Assembly: GCA_037074765.1 (NCBI GenBank)
Contig: JBAMDO010000014.1
Location: forward strand, 124,001 to 188,000
DNA: 64,000 nucleotides
From: Mansonella perstans
Taxonomy: Eukaryota > Nematoda > Chromadorea > Rhabditida > Onchocercidae
Direction of reading: 5' to 3'
Positions 50,866 through 62,694 of this stretch are shown here, piece by piece (position 1 is the stretch's first letter; each line of letters starts with the position of its first letter). The translations under genes were made by a program, and so were the position numbers. Under the pieces are notes generated by a model. The model saw only the letters and a list, made by a program, of their open reading frames with translations, ran no database searches and had not been told where the DNA came from.

Positions 50866-50950
50866 GTGGCAATAATAATAATAATAGCTGTGATAATAAT
50901 AATAATAACAACAGCAATAGTAGTAATAATGATAACAATAATAATACTTA
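50866..50950. repeat. Imperfect AAT/ATA trinucleotide microsatellite
   Basis: Runs of AATAATAAT are interrupted by GCTGTG, ACAACAGC and TAGTAG; this explains the isoleucine-rich open frame there. Confidence 0.9.
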
Positions 50951-52306
50951 CAAATGAAAGTTTATCAATTAATAGAAAATAAATTTATACAATGCAGCTA
51001 TAAATGAATTAGTAATCACAAATTAAATTATTATAATAAAATTTTATCGCATCTCCGTATCAGGCATTGACTGCAGTTGAACAGTGACGATGAGCAATTT
51101 TGAATTTATGTCACCAATGTTGAACGACGCAAATGATTAGAGTGACACATTGCTTGTTCTTCTTCCATTGGCTTTTTCCATATTAGCCAAAGTAAGACAT
51201 GGAAATGTAACGATTTAAAATAAAATTGATAAATAAATAATCGAAACATTGCAAAAAAATTAATACAGTAATGAAATTGAATTATTATCGTTAATAAATG
51301 AGGAACAAAGTAAAAATCGAAATGCTAAAATTATTTGCTTATAAACATAAATATTATATGTGCATTAGTCATCATTTTCATCCTTATACTATAATGTTAC
51401 CGTACAATCATTTTCATATTTATATTGTAATGTTACATTACTGAAGCATTCCAAATAGTTAATTTGATTAAATTTTTAATACAATAAATAATTCATCCTA
51501 ATTTTCGCAAATATTTTTTACACAATAATAACATATAATTACTGCAAAATATTAACTTATAAATATTAGCAAAGTGTCTTAAATTTTAATGAGAATTTAA
51601 AAACTCTTGTTTAAATTCCAATCATAATTGTGGATTGCATATCGCGTGAATAAATAGTTGTAATGAGCTAGTCAAATTGGTTAATAGGGGAGATCTAAAA
51701 TAGTTTTACTTCAAATGCATAAATTCATTTGATGACTTATCAGTGTAAAAAGTTTGACAGTGAAATTTATCAAATATTCCATTACCGAGAATCCTTTAAT
51801 TGTTTCGAAAATTAAAATCGAATTATCACTAATGTATTTTTGTGCTCGGATTAGTAACTTTATGAATTATCTTATTATGAAGCATACGAATCTTAGTGTC
51901 TAAGTCAATAACTGAAGTAATTCCATAATATCCATAATTAATTAGTATAATTGATGATATTGTAAAATAAGGTAAATTGATTAGTAATAAATATTACTTA
52001 CGCATTTTCAACAATTTTTCAACACTACAAATACGTAAGAGCAATTACTTGATACAAAATATGTTAAATGAATTTAGTGTTTTTATATTTGGTGCTTATT
52101 TTTGCTTTTCCAAAGCAGTTAGCAAGCTAATCAGTGATATATAAAAATTACTCTTTGAAAATTTAAGTTAAAGCACGCCGCATTCAATTCCGTTAATTGA
52201 ATTACATGCTTGAATTCAAATTCAGAATTGCTTTTTTTATATCAATTTATAAAACGCATTACGGGGAACGAGATAGCGTTACACAATTTCTAGGAATTTG
52301 CACTGT

Positions 52307-52333
52307 CAAAAAAAAAAAAAAAAAAAAAAAAAA
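52307..52333. repeat. Poly-A run of about 27
   Basis: Homopolymer A-run; length may be unreliable in assembly. Confidence 0.9.
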
Positions 52334-54939
52334 GAAAACGAGTAAATACTTTTTGTTAAATTAAATCGTTCAAATTAACTATAATTGTTTTCATTATTAA
52401 TATCACTATTATCAAATTTTAATTATTTTTATTACTGTTGTTATAACCAGTAGTGTTATTATTACTATCGCGATTATTGCTGGTATTTTTATTATTATTA
52501 GCAATAATCTGAAAAGTCGATTATGAAATAAATATGAAACTATATTTGTGGAATTTAGAGCGTAAAAGCACGAATATCATACACTTATTAATATACCAAC
52601 GATCAATTGTTAATTACTGCAATTTCTGATTAGTAAGTAACCAGCGGTATTAACCTGAAACAGTAAAAGTGAAAAAAGTATTCAGCAAACTGCGATATGG
52701 ACATTAACATAATCCAAGTACCAGCAATCGGTATTTCAAAAAAATGTTGATGAAATAATATATAATACGTAAGATCGAGGATGAAATTCTCTAATTAGTC
52801 AATGAAAATTATTCTATTATTAAATGGCTGATTAATTAATTTGATTTACGATTTTGCAAGCAACAATTCTCAATGTCATTACTGAAGCATTTAACTTTTT
52901 CAACTAAGAAAAAGATCTCACTTACTTGCTTGTGTAATCACTAGAAGATTAAAATACTTCAGTAATGAAGTTTTAAATTTACATATGTTAAATTTAAAAA
53001 GTCGATTAGATATGAAATAAATGTAAAATTACGTTTGTGAAATCTGAAACGTAAAAAGTACAAATGCAACTTAGTTTTTGATTTAGTAATAATCAATTAC
53101 TGCAATCCCTAATTGACAAGTAATTAATGGTAAAATTATGAAATAAGCAGCAATGATTAATTATCAAATATTTTAAATGCAAAGGTGAAAAATATACAGG
53201 TCAATAAACTTGCTTCTTATCTCACTCTACCGGTTTTTTTTCTTTTATTAGTTTTGTTAATAAAACTTTTTAGCTTAAATTTCATGGTTCATTTATGAAT
53301 TTACTATATTTAAATAAAAGCATCAATTCATCGTGTTTCAATTTCAGCTAGGTTTTTTTTTGAGAAGCATTATTATCAATTCAATTTCTCTATAGAAATT
53401 GAAAATTCTCTACAAATTGAATATTCAATAGAATGAACTTTTCAGAAATGGAAATAAAATGAAAATTATAGGAAAAAGAATAAATTTAAAAAGTAGTATA
53501 AAAAAATCATGTGGCAGCCAATTTTTCTAAAAACTTTTTTTACCAGAGATATTACGGTAGAATAACATATGAAAGGAGAGGTAATAGAAAAACTGAATGC
53601 CAGAAAATTATTCGTTGCTAAAGAACGCAAAAAAAAAAAAAAAAAAATCATGTAATTAATAATGGCTATTTTTGAATTAAAAATTCGTTAAACAATTTAA
53701 TATCTTAGATCAATAATATTTTTATTATTCTCAATGGCTAAAACAATAGGGCTAATCTATTAATTAAAAAGAAGAGAAGATTCTGATTATATTCAAGTTT
53801 TTTTTTATTGCAACTTGCTTTAAAACAGTGTTTATGACAGAAATTGGTTTATTCGATTCAGAAATCTAGCATGTACTTAAGGTTTAATTTTTAATGTACA
53901 GTCATTATTAGAGTGAATCGAAGATTAAGCATTAATACTGAGAGCACAATTTTCAAAATTGGAAACAAAATAACTTAAAGTAATTAAGCATCACTAATTA
54001 TTTCTTCAACAGAAAGAAAAAAAACTGAAAACCTCTAATTCCATGCTAAATTTAATGAATACGTAAAACACGAAGAGGATGTAGATAGTATTAAATTATC
54101 ATTTAAAATTTTACTTAAAAGACAGCCGTATTTATTTTTATTCTCAAAATTATGTCTTTAAGTGATGGCCTAAAACTATCATAAGCTTAAACACAAAGGC
54201 AATTAAAGCTTTAAAACTAATTAAGTGAAAATACAAGAAATGGTTGGAAAAAATTAAGTGGATTTTGTATTTGAATAAAATTACACTAATGGAAAGGTAA
54301 ACTGTTCGTTAATGTACAAAAGCAAACAAAGAAGAAATTCAAATTTCAAAACAACTGTCACTTAAGATTTTTAAATCACCAAGAAAACAAGATAAGAGAA
54401 AAAACATTTTCTATAAATCAGTACGGTGTTGCTTTACAATGTTTATAAACTGAGTGACGGAAATTACTATTATATCCATGAAAAATGAGACTGAAGAATG
54501 AACGATAATGAATTTTTTTAAAGGCAAGAAAAATAATTTAATTGAGGATATTTTTTGAGTAAGATAAGAAAAGCGGCTAAGCACGAAGAAGAAGAAAACA
54601 TGAATGATTGGACAAAAAAAAAAAAAAAAAAAAAAAAAACTCAATATGATGGAAAAATTTCATTTTACAACCCAAAAATCATAGATTGCTTTTTTCTTTC
54701 TTTTTTTTTCGAGTCTTTCTTAAATTTTTTTATTTTATACATTTATTAAATATGATTTCGTTCGAATTTCGAAATTTTAAAGGGCAATTATCTTTTCAAA
54801 TTATCTTTGAAACTGATAATAATTAGATTTGTTAAAATTTCCATAATGGCCACATTTGCAATGAAAAAATTGAATAATTGAAAAGTTGAAGAAAAAAGAT
54901 AAGAAAATTTTACGGAAAAAAAGCAGAGAAGCTAGACAT

Positions 54940-56280
54940 AAAAAGAGGAAAGTGCCTATCCTAGTGCAAAAGCATTTCTAGAGGGTTAATAAAATTGAAA
55001 AAATTCGTGCTCCAAAATTAATCTTCTAAGTAGTGAATTTTTTACTCCTATATTAAAAAATCAAAATAATCAATCCGGATGTTACGGAGACAGAAATCCA
55101 AGCACTGATACTACTTCATCAGTGCGCACAACTTGTTTTAAAGCATTCCGTAAGTTGATCAAAATTCCAAGAAATTACAAAGGAGAAAATAAGCGTTGCT
55201 TCATTCGGTGACAAATTATCAGAAAAATACTATTCGACAAAGATGAAATTTGGCATAAAGATATGGCAAGAAGAATTCATCACTTGCGAAGTACACCTCT
55301 GGGATTATCTAACTAATAATCTGCAAATGGTGGATATAAATGATAAGAATAATCATCAGTAATGAAATATGATCAATTAAATAGTTTGAAAAGCTATCGA
55401 AAACCGGATATATTAATCGGAACTGATCATTTGGGTAAATTTGTCGAATGGATGAATGTAGAGGAGTTAAGATCAGGATTTTTCTTATCCTAAACAAAAA
55501 TTGGACCAATATTAAACATTGAATAAATGAATAATATTCGAAGTATGAATACAAAAAGTTCGGTAGTAATACATTCAAACTAAAACTGCTCTCTAAGTGG
55601 GAATACTAAAGAAGTAATTCAAGACAAATTGAAACGGATAAACGGAAACCGAAAAGGAATATCAATATCAGTACTTTATTCTCACAAACACATTATCTTC
55701 CTTTCATTAGGTTGCAAAACAAGGTTTGTTCGAAAGCTAGTGGTTGCCGTCGAATTTCATTTTTTCATAAAAAGCACCCAGAACATCGAATGCATATAAA
55801 TCAAAAATGATTCCTTGGAAGTGATGGCTTACTCGAGACGAGCGAATTATCGAAATCAAAATTACCGAACAGAATGATGAAATTTTTAAGTAAAATTAAG
55901 GCAATGAAGAGGATATAAGATAACAATGTACGTGATGGGCACAAAAAGATTTCGCTACTTATGGACACCTGTGAATGAAAAAGTCACTTAGCAGTCACAA
56001 AGATGCTAAAAGCCAGCTTAACCTCTATGATGACCAAAGAAAGCTTATTAAAGATTGGCCTTTAACCCTGGTTATATATTCAAATCATCCCAAAGAATTA
56101 ATCAATATAGCAAAGCACACATTACACAGTACTCTGCGCTTATCCGTCACTACTTTGATAAAGAGCTAGATTTCCCGCGATTTCCTGCACCTTTTTTCAA
56201 AATTTCCCTTCAAAGTAAGCGAGGGACATATCAACAGAGCGACAGTCAATTGCTAAGGAAGGAAACGACAAGTATTTGTT
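54940..56280 (+). mobile_element. Decayed BEL/Pao retrotransposon fragment
   Basis: Plus-strand translation, with frame changes and stops, follows part of a BEL/Pao Pol in order. A protease-like region reads KEKISVASFGDKLSEKYY, then DYLTNNLQMVDIND. At 55401-55493 is KPDILIGTDHLGKF and SGFFLS, the typical PD(I/L)LIG.D motif. From about 55840 to 56070 a region resembles the start of the reverse-transcriptase part (TEQNDEIF, then WAQKDFATYGHL). The stretch has less A+T than its flanks. No intact frame, no LTR pair and no target-site duplication were identified. It is an old, inactive fragment; its ends are approximate. Confidence 0.68.
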
Positions 56281-58256
56281 AGTTAAAACTGATCAAATTA
56301 CATGTTCATTATTTACATTATTTTTGTTATTGCTTATCAATTTTTTTTACTTTTATAAATCAGTAAGCCTCTATGGCCCGGTAAACAATACAAACTATAG
56401 CTTTCCCGACATTCTTTTCTTTCTTAATGAATTACTGTAATTAGACTGAGTTCCATATCACATGAATTGTTGTGCTACTTGTTTAGTAATAATTCACAAA
56501 TTATAGCCCATCAATGAATTATTGTTTTTTTTATGATGATTGTTTGCAGTGAAAAATTTATGCAACATTGGAAATGAATTTTATGATTTGATCATTCTGT
56601 CAATCAATTCTTTTATTTTTAAAATTTTATGATTTTTTTTCTTGTTTTTTTTCTTTCGTGAAATTTTCACTTTTGTATTATTGATTTTAGCATCTTTCTT
56701 TTTGGATTAAAATTTAAAACATTTTTCCTTCGCTTAATTATCGCTGCAATAGTTTTCATTTTGTATGTTATGTTTTATCAGATAATTACAAATAAAAACA
56801 ATTTTTGTCTTATTGGTTTTTAATGCAAAAAAAAGCAGAAAAGTAACAAATTTTAGAAAATGAGAATAAAAGTGGAGCAGTGCTAATAATTAACCAGTTT
56901 AATTAACAAATATCTGTCTGAATGCTCTGCAAAGCTATGTTTCTTTATTACAAATGATTTCTCAAAAAATTTGGCTATGAATTTTGGCTAGCCAGACATG
57001 GCTGACCATGAAATAGGACAATCAAGTACAGCCTAGCATGATTGTAAATGCAGCGAAGAATGACTTTTCTGATCCATGTCCTAAGATAGCCAAGTACATT
57101 ATGCTTTAAGATGCTGTAATACTCATTTAACATCATTTAGCATATAAGTGCCATAAAAATAATTTATTCATTCATTATATTAGCACAATGCCACACCGAT
57201 ATTTGCATTGAATAATAAACTTAATATTTTTGAGCATAGTGCTCTTTGAAAAAATATTGATGATATGTGTATCGAAAATTTTGTCTACAAGAAATATGTG
57301 CCTGCCGAAAATTTGTAATCTAAAATGAAACAGAAATGGATATATATATATAGTTTTAGTAAGACTGAAGGATCAAAATTTTCCGAAAGAAAAATTTCTT
57401 AATTATTATTTACAGAAAAATTTTTGACCAGCAAGTATGACCGGCAATGTTTCTATGTTTCCTTTTAAGAACTTAAAAATTGTTATCTAGTTATCATAAA
57501 TACATTAATGGAATTAATATGATCAAGTTTGCGAACCAAATATACCAAATAATAACGAACAAATTTTTGAAAATAAAAATGAATAAATTTTTTTTAATAA
57601 AAAGATTATAAAATAATGAACAAAATTAATTGAAAGTATAGGAATGAATGTTAAATAAGGCAATTTTTTTCAATTATATACATTTTTTCTAAGGGAAAAA
57701 GAGAAGTGAGGCGTATTTGATGATGACAAAGAAAAAGAAAAAAGAATGTTAAATCATTTGTCTATTATAAAACGAACATATAGCTTTTGAAGGGTACTGA
57801 AGTGTGTTGATTCGACATTCAATGTAGCTTATTAATGTTTTAAGATTTTATTTCAAACAGATATAGGCCCGATAATGAAATTTTTAATGGTCAAATGAAA
57901 GAATAAACTCAATATATTCCATTACTTCAAAACAAATTTTCCAACCTTGACTTGATAATTTCTTGACTTTTTTTTGCAATTATTTAACTTCATAACTAAT
58001 CAGCTTCATAACCAGTTTTTTTAAGCACATCAAAATACAGCGAATTAATTCTCTGAATTAGTATCGATAATGATCAGCACACACAACTTTTCACTTAAAA
58101 CGCAAAATATGAAAATATTTACTTAAACAGGGAAATTCGCCAGTAGTTATCCCTTTCTTCTCGTTCCTCTTCCTCTTCTGGCGATCCTGATGTTTTCGGA
58201 TCTTCCTTCGCTTTCGGTTATCATGGCGGTCCCGATAGTTCTGATGATTCTAGTGG
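56281..58256. other. AT-rich stretch ending in a GC-rich island
   Basis: No gene was recognised from 56281 to about 58130. From about 58135 to 58310 the base composition changes to GC-rich, with several overlapping open readings on both strands. The plus-strand reading SSSSSGDPDVFGSSFAFG is the most protein-like by codon use, but a TGA interrupts it at 58264 and no exon structure supports it. Confidence 0.45.
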
Positions 58257-58587
58257 TCACGGTTGACCCGGTTTGCCGATTGATGCCGGTGATAGCATGG
58301 TTTCATTTAGAGAATAATAGATAACGAGTGCAGAGATACCGTCAATATCACCATCTTTCAAATTAATTATGTTGAAATCTTTAAATGTGAAATAATCAGA
58401 GAATATATCATGAACAAAAATATTTCCTGTGAAAAATACAACATTAGCCTAAGATTTGTGATCAAAATATTACCAACAAACATCCTGTATTACCTGATTC
58501 GTAATATTGCATTGCGTAATTCATATTTCCAATCCGAAATACTCCTTTTGATTTAATGCCATAATTATGCCGATAATTTATCAAGAG
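58257..58587 (-). CDS. Unclassified protein, two 3' exons (partial)
   Basis: Exon 58494-58587 (acceptor CACTGCAG, donor GTAATA) reads LLINYRHNYGIKSKGVFRIG, then NMNYAMQYYES. It joins in phase to exon 58257-58426 (acceptor TATTTTTCACAG), which reads NIFVHDIFSDYFTFKDFNII, NLKDGDIDGISALVIYYSLN and ends SIGKPGQP before TGA. The two strong splice sites and matching phase make a real gene, or a recently broken one, likely. Earlier exons with a start codon were not found. The alternating hydrophobic pattern suggests a beta-rich, perhaps secreted, domain; a DM13-like or similar fold is only a guess. The same frame continues past the TGA through a Pro/Ser/Glu-rich stretch with two more stops, so the true end may be decayed. 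Function unknown. Confidence 0.45.
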
Positions 58588-58784
58588 CTGCAGTGCAATT
58601 TACTAAATTATCCTATGAAATAACCAGTTATTTCAAATATAATTTGAGCAATAGTAATTCAGTAATTTAGCAAAAGAAATCAATCTTAATCTAACATACA
58701 TGAATTCTTTATGCAAATGTTTCATAAATTTTTTTTAACAATGGCCTTATTGTTTGTATCAATTGTTTACATAAATGTATTATT

Positions 58785-59032
58785 TAACAATGGCATTTAA
58801 TAATGACCCTTTTATCTCCATCAATTTCGCATGTTTGTTGAACAAATTGCAGTGTTTAACAGTCGTATTATCACACTTCACGAATCTATCGTTTTATTTT
58901 TTTCCTTGCATTACTGACATTTGCAATTTTCACTAATCTATCAAAACCGAACAGAAAAAAGGGGAATTCGCAAATTCATCATTTCAAAAAAGTGTCTACC
59001 CAAAAGAAAAACAAACAAATTAATTTTTGAAA
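58785..59032 (+). repeat. Inverted repeat, left arm
   Basis: This arm matches the reverse complement of 63609-63868 at roughly 80% by eye. Shared blocks include CATTTGCAATTTTCACTAAT next to CTATC, and CCCAAAAGAAAAACAAACAA next to ATTAATTTT. It ends about 130 bases before the serine-protease start codon. Confidence 0.88.
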
Positions 59033-59160
59033 AATAAACAAATTAATTTGAAAACCATTTTAATTTTTCATTAAAACAAATTTTAGCGTGAAAAAGGAAG
59101 TAAAGAACAGAAAAGGAAAACAAAAATCATTCAGACCAATGAATTTGCAGTTTCACAAAT

Positions 59161-62100
59161 ATGCACATTTTTGTTAAATATTTTCATTTATTATTTTGCC
59201 ACTTATTACTATTGCTTGTTGGCGATTGCTCATTCCAACAAGATTTCATTATTAAATCTCCTTTTGCGTATATCAGTGTTACAGGAGGTAAGTAATTCTT
59301 CAATAATAAATATTAATTACTATGGTAATCATTAATTTTTCAGATAATTAATTTACTCGATGTATCTTAGCAAACTCTTTCATTATTATTGTCATTGTGA
59401 TTATCAAACTTTCATTTCGTTTGGTTAATTTTTTAACTTAGATATTTCGAATATGAAGTACTTTTTGCTGTTTTTTTCTTTTTTTTCTTTGAAAAAATCA
59501 GCGAACTTTATTCACAGTTCTTTTGAAATGCTTGTTAAAACTTTTTTTTAAATACAAAAGTGATATGTCAAACCTAATCATTTATGTCACATAAAAAATT
59601 CAATTCTTCAAGGTAGAATTTTTTGTTGCATGAAATTTAATGCTGTTTCAATGTCATATTTCGATTTGAATTTTAGAATCGAGAGTACGCCAAATTGTAC
59701 CGTTGGAAGATAAGCTACTAGCGACTATTTGTGGCAAGGCGTGTTTTCATAAAATTATTAACTTTTAATTTGATGAATACTTTGCTGTAATTACTAAATA
59801 GTTCAGGTAAATTTGAATTACTTCAGTTAAAAATTCCTACTCTTGCTCTTAATTGGTGATTTATTTCAGGTTTCATCTCATGGACTTCTTAATTATCCAT
59901 GGGCTGTTTCCATAGCTTTAAATGTAAGTATTTCAGATGTCATATCTATAAAATCTTAATATTAATTACAGTTGTTGTTAAAACTTTTATACGGGTGACA
60001 ACAGCGACAGTGGGCGACAAATAAAAGACTGAAAAATGTATTTTTCAAGTGTGTTTTTTCGCTGTTTACTTGTTCTCATTAAAACGAAAAACCAGCTTTA
60101 AATTTTTATCATAGGTCCTTTTTTTTTCCACTGATTTTTCTTTTTTTTTTAAAATTTCCGGTACAAAATTTTATCATCATTAATCAATGGTTGATAAATA
60201 AATCAACGAAGAATTTCAACTGTAAAAAATAGCAAAGTACATATGTAATCGGTGTTTTTATTACCATTCCTAAAATTTCAAATCAAAATTTTAACTGAAG
60301 CTAGTAATGCGAAAAAGAACAATTGAAAGAATAAGAGAAAAAAGATAATTGTGGAAATTTTTGCAAAATTCTGAAATCAAAATCTCAACTGTCAAAAAAT
60401 ATAACCGTTTTTTCATTACCTTCTCGGACGACATTTTCTGCAGGGTACAAATAAGCTTGGTGGTGTGATCATATCACGATATCATATCCTCACTGCAGCG
60501 CATCCATTCGTCATTTTTCCCGGATACAGTATTATACCATGCAAGTATAGTAATTTCAAATATTTATTTTTACTAAGCATTTTCGTTCCAAAATTGGTTC
60601 ATTGTTCAATGAAGGAACATTTTAAATGTGGTAAATAGAAGAGCATAAGTAGAATATTACGGTAAAAAAGTAAGTAGATATCAAACATTCAGTTATGATG
60701 ATTTTTTAGTTTCGTCATTTGTATTCAATGGAAAATAATACTTTTCCTCCTTCTGCTCATCTTTTTTTTGAACTTTTTTGAACTGGAAAATTTTATTTGA
60801 ATTTTTTTCCTCAATCATTTTAAAGTCGATTGAATTTTTTCTCACTTGTTTTACGATTGAACAATTTTTTTACGTTTTTTTTTTTCACTTATTTCCATGT
60901 TTTAAATTTATAATGTTTAAATTATAATTCCTGAAAATAGTCATTGCTTTCAGATGATCAAAAATTTATCTTTTAATTTATGGATTGCATGATTTAACAT
61001 TCTATCGTATATTATTGTTCAATTTATAACTGTTTTTCTCTATTAAGCTGTTCGGTGCAATATTTCATTTAAGTGAAAAGAATTTCAGCACTAACAGATA
61101 TCGCAACAGAACCGAATTATTAAAGCGTAAAATTTTGTTTGGTGGCAAATGTATTCGCGGGTTTACGGCCGATAAAACCAATCATCCGTTATGCGAAGAG
61201 GCAGATGTGTTCGAAAATAGAGTATTTTTTTTTTCTTTAATAAACAATGTTTTTCATTTTTTGAAATTATTATAATAAAAATTAATTTTATTTGAATTTA
61301 TTTTAATAGCTAAATTTGTAATAATTCGCTCAACTTAACAATCTAATAATATCAATTGAACAATAAGTGAATTCCGTCTTACATATATACTCACATCATT
61401 TTGTAAGTTTATATGTAAGAAGGTGAGTATATATATATATGAAATATTTCAAATTTAATTAATTATCAAATTTTGATGCATATGAGCATAAATACGCATT
61501 GCTTTTTTCTTGCATATTTAAGAATTATAAATAGTCACTATTACTATTTATAATAAATAACTATTGAAAAATTTAGATTCGCACAGTAATTGTCGATAAT
61601 AATTTTATAAGTAAAAATTGTACGGAAGGTCATGATTGGGCAATTATTGAAGTTGAAAAACCGTTCATATTTACGGATAGAGTGCGACCAATATGTTTAC
61701 CAATGAAAAATGAAAACCTACAAAACATTTTAATGATCTTTGGATGGGGAAGAAATGATTGTAAGTTATTATTATCAGCAATCATAATGAATACATCGGC
61801 TATTTTACTGCTGACAGATTATATTATAGAAGGAAGAATAAAAATTAAATTTTCATTTCATACATTATAATTTTGCAAAAGAAAATTGTTCATATTAAAT
61901 GTGATGTGTGAATACTCTTGTTGTACAGTAACAGTTTTTTTTTTTAAATTTATGAGAGCATTTACTCAGGAAATAAGTTTAAAATTAAAAGCATGGAACA
62001 GTGATCTTAAAATGTTAGTCTATAAGCAAATTAGAAATAATTTATCAGTAAAAAATTATACAGAAAATCGAAGATACTGAATTATTTACAGCATTCCATG

Positions 62101-62694
62101 ATGGCACTCCATTAATTCGTGAAACTCCCATGAAACTTGACCCAAAATGTCGTCCAACATGGAGTGATAAAATGCCAACAAAAGTCAGTGATTATATATG
62201 CATGAAATCATTACATCCAAAATATTACGACACACCACGTATTTGCTATGTATGTGTCACATTTTTTATACTTTGTATGATCTTGAATTAATTCAATTAC
62301 TACATTCATATCTTAATATTACTAACAATTAAAAAAAAAATTTATTCTACAAATTTCTCAAAAATATTTTCTTTTCATCTTCTACATGTTCATTTTCACT
62401 AATTTTATTCATTATCATTTCGTTTGATTTTTCATTGAAAATTCATTAAACATTTTTTCAAATCAAGAAATGAATGAGTTCAATTTGTAATTTATTTACA
62501 AGGGTGATAGTGGCAGTGGTATGCAACAAATTAACGATGATGGAATAGCAACAGTAGTTGGTATAACATCATACGGTCTAAAGGGATGTCCACCAAATGA
62601 ACTTGCTCGATTTACACGAGTTGATTGTTACCTTGATGAAATATGTCAAATAACTGGTATTTGTTACACCATAAAAAATTCAACATCATTTTAA
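59161..62694 (+). CDS. Secreted trypsin-like serine protease, complete
   Basis: Exons: 59161-59287, 59677-59738, 59870-59923, 60444-60544, 61089-61221, 61577-61760, 62092-62249, 62503-62694. They join in phase to 336 residues. The N-terminus MHIFVKYFHLLFCHLLLLLV is a signal peptide. A pro-region (ESRVRQIVPLEDKLLATICG) leads into the chymotrypsin-fold domain. The catalytic triad is intact: His101 in GGVIISRYHILTAAH, Asp179 in EGHDWAIIEVEKP, Ser276 in GDSGSG (the usual GDSGG is GDSGS here). Other family marks are GGKC at the cysteine strand, VRPICLP and FGWG. The Arg/Lys-rich insert NRYRNRTELLKRKILFGGK and the overall order match the nematode trypsin-like (DUF316-type) family. The second intron appears to start with GC (AAG/GCGTGT), because no in-phase GT exists there. 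Secretion fits a digestive or extracellular role; the substrate is unknown. Confidence 0.93.

Larger units (their letters stand above)
42739..54935. other. Long AT-rich tract with no well-supported gene
   Basis: About 12 kb without recognisable domains. It contains a 21-bp duplication at 47474-47512, trinucleotide-like microsatellites at 50866-50950 and about 52380-52510, and A-runs near 52307 and 54618. A short open frame on the plus strand at about 47146-47278 (EVVPLKGVKIIDIVDLNK) looks coding-like but has no partner exon. The weak gene candidate at 45336-45711 is listed separately. Confidence 0.45.

Noticed and set aside
54411..54749. Poly-Phe / poly-Lys open frames on both strands
   Set aside because: Produced by the long A-run near 54618.
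58141..58310. Cuticle collagen pseudogene, suggested by GKPGQP and SGPP on the minus strand
   Set aside because: No sustained Gly-X-Y periodicity and the flanking exon in the same frame is not collagen-like.
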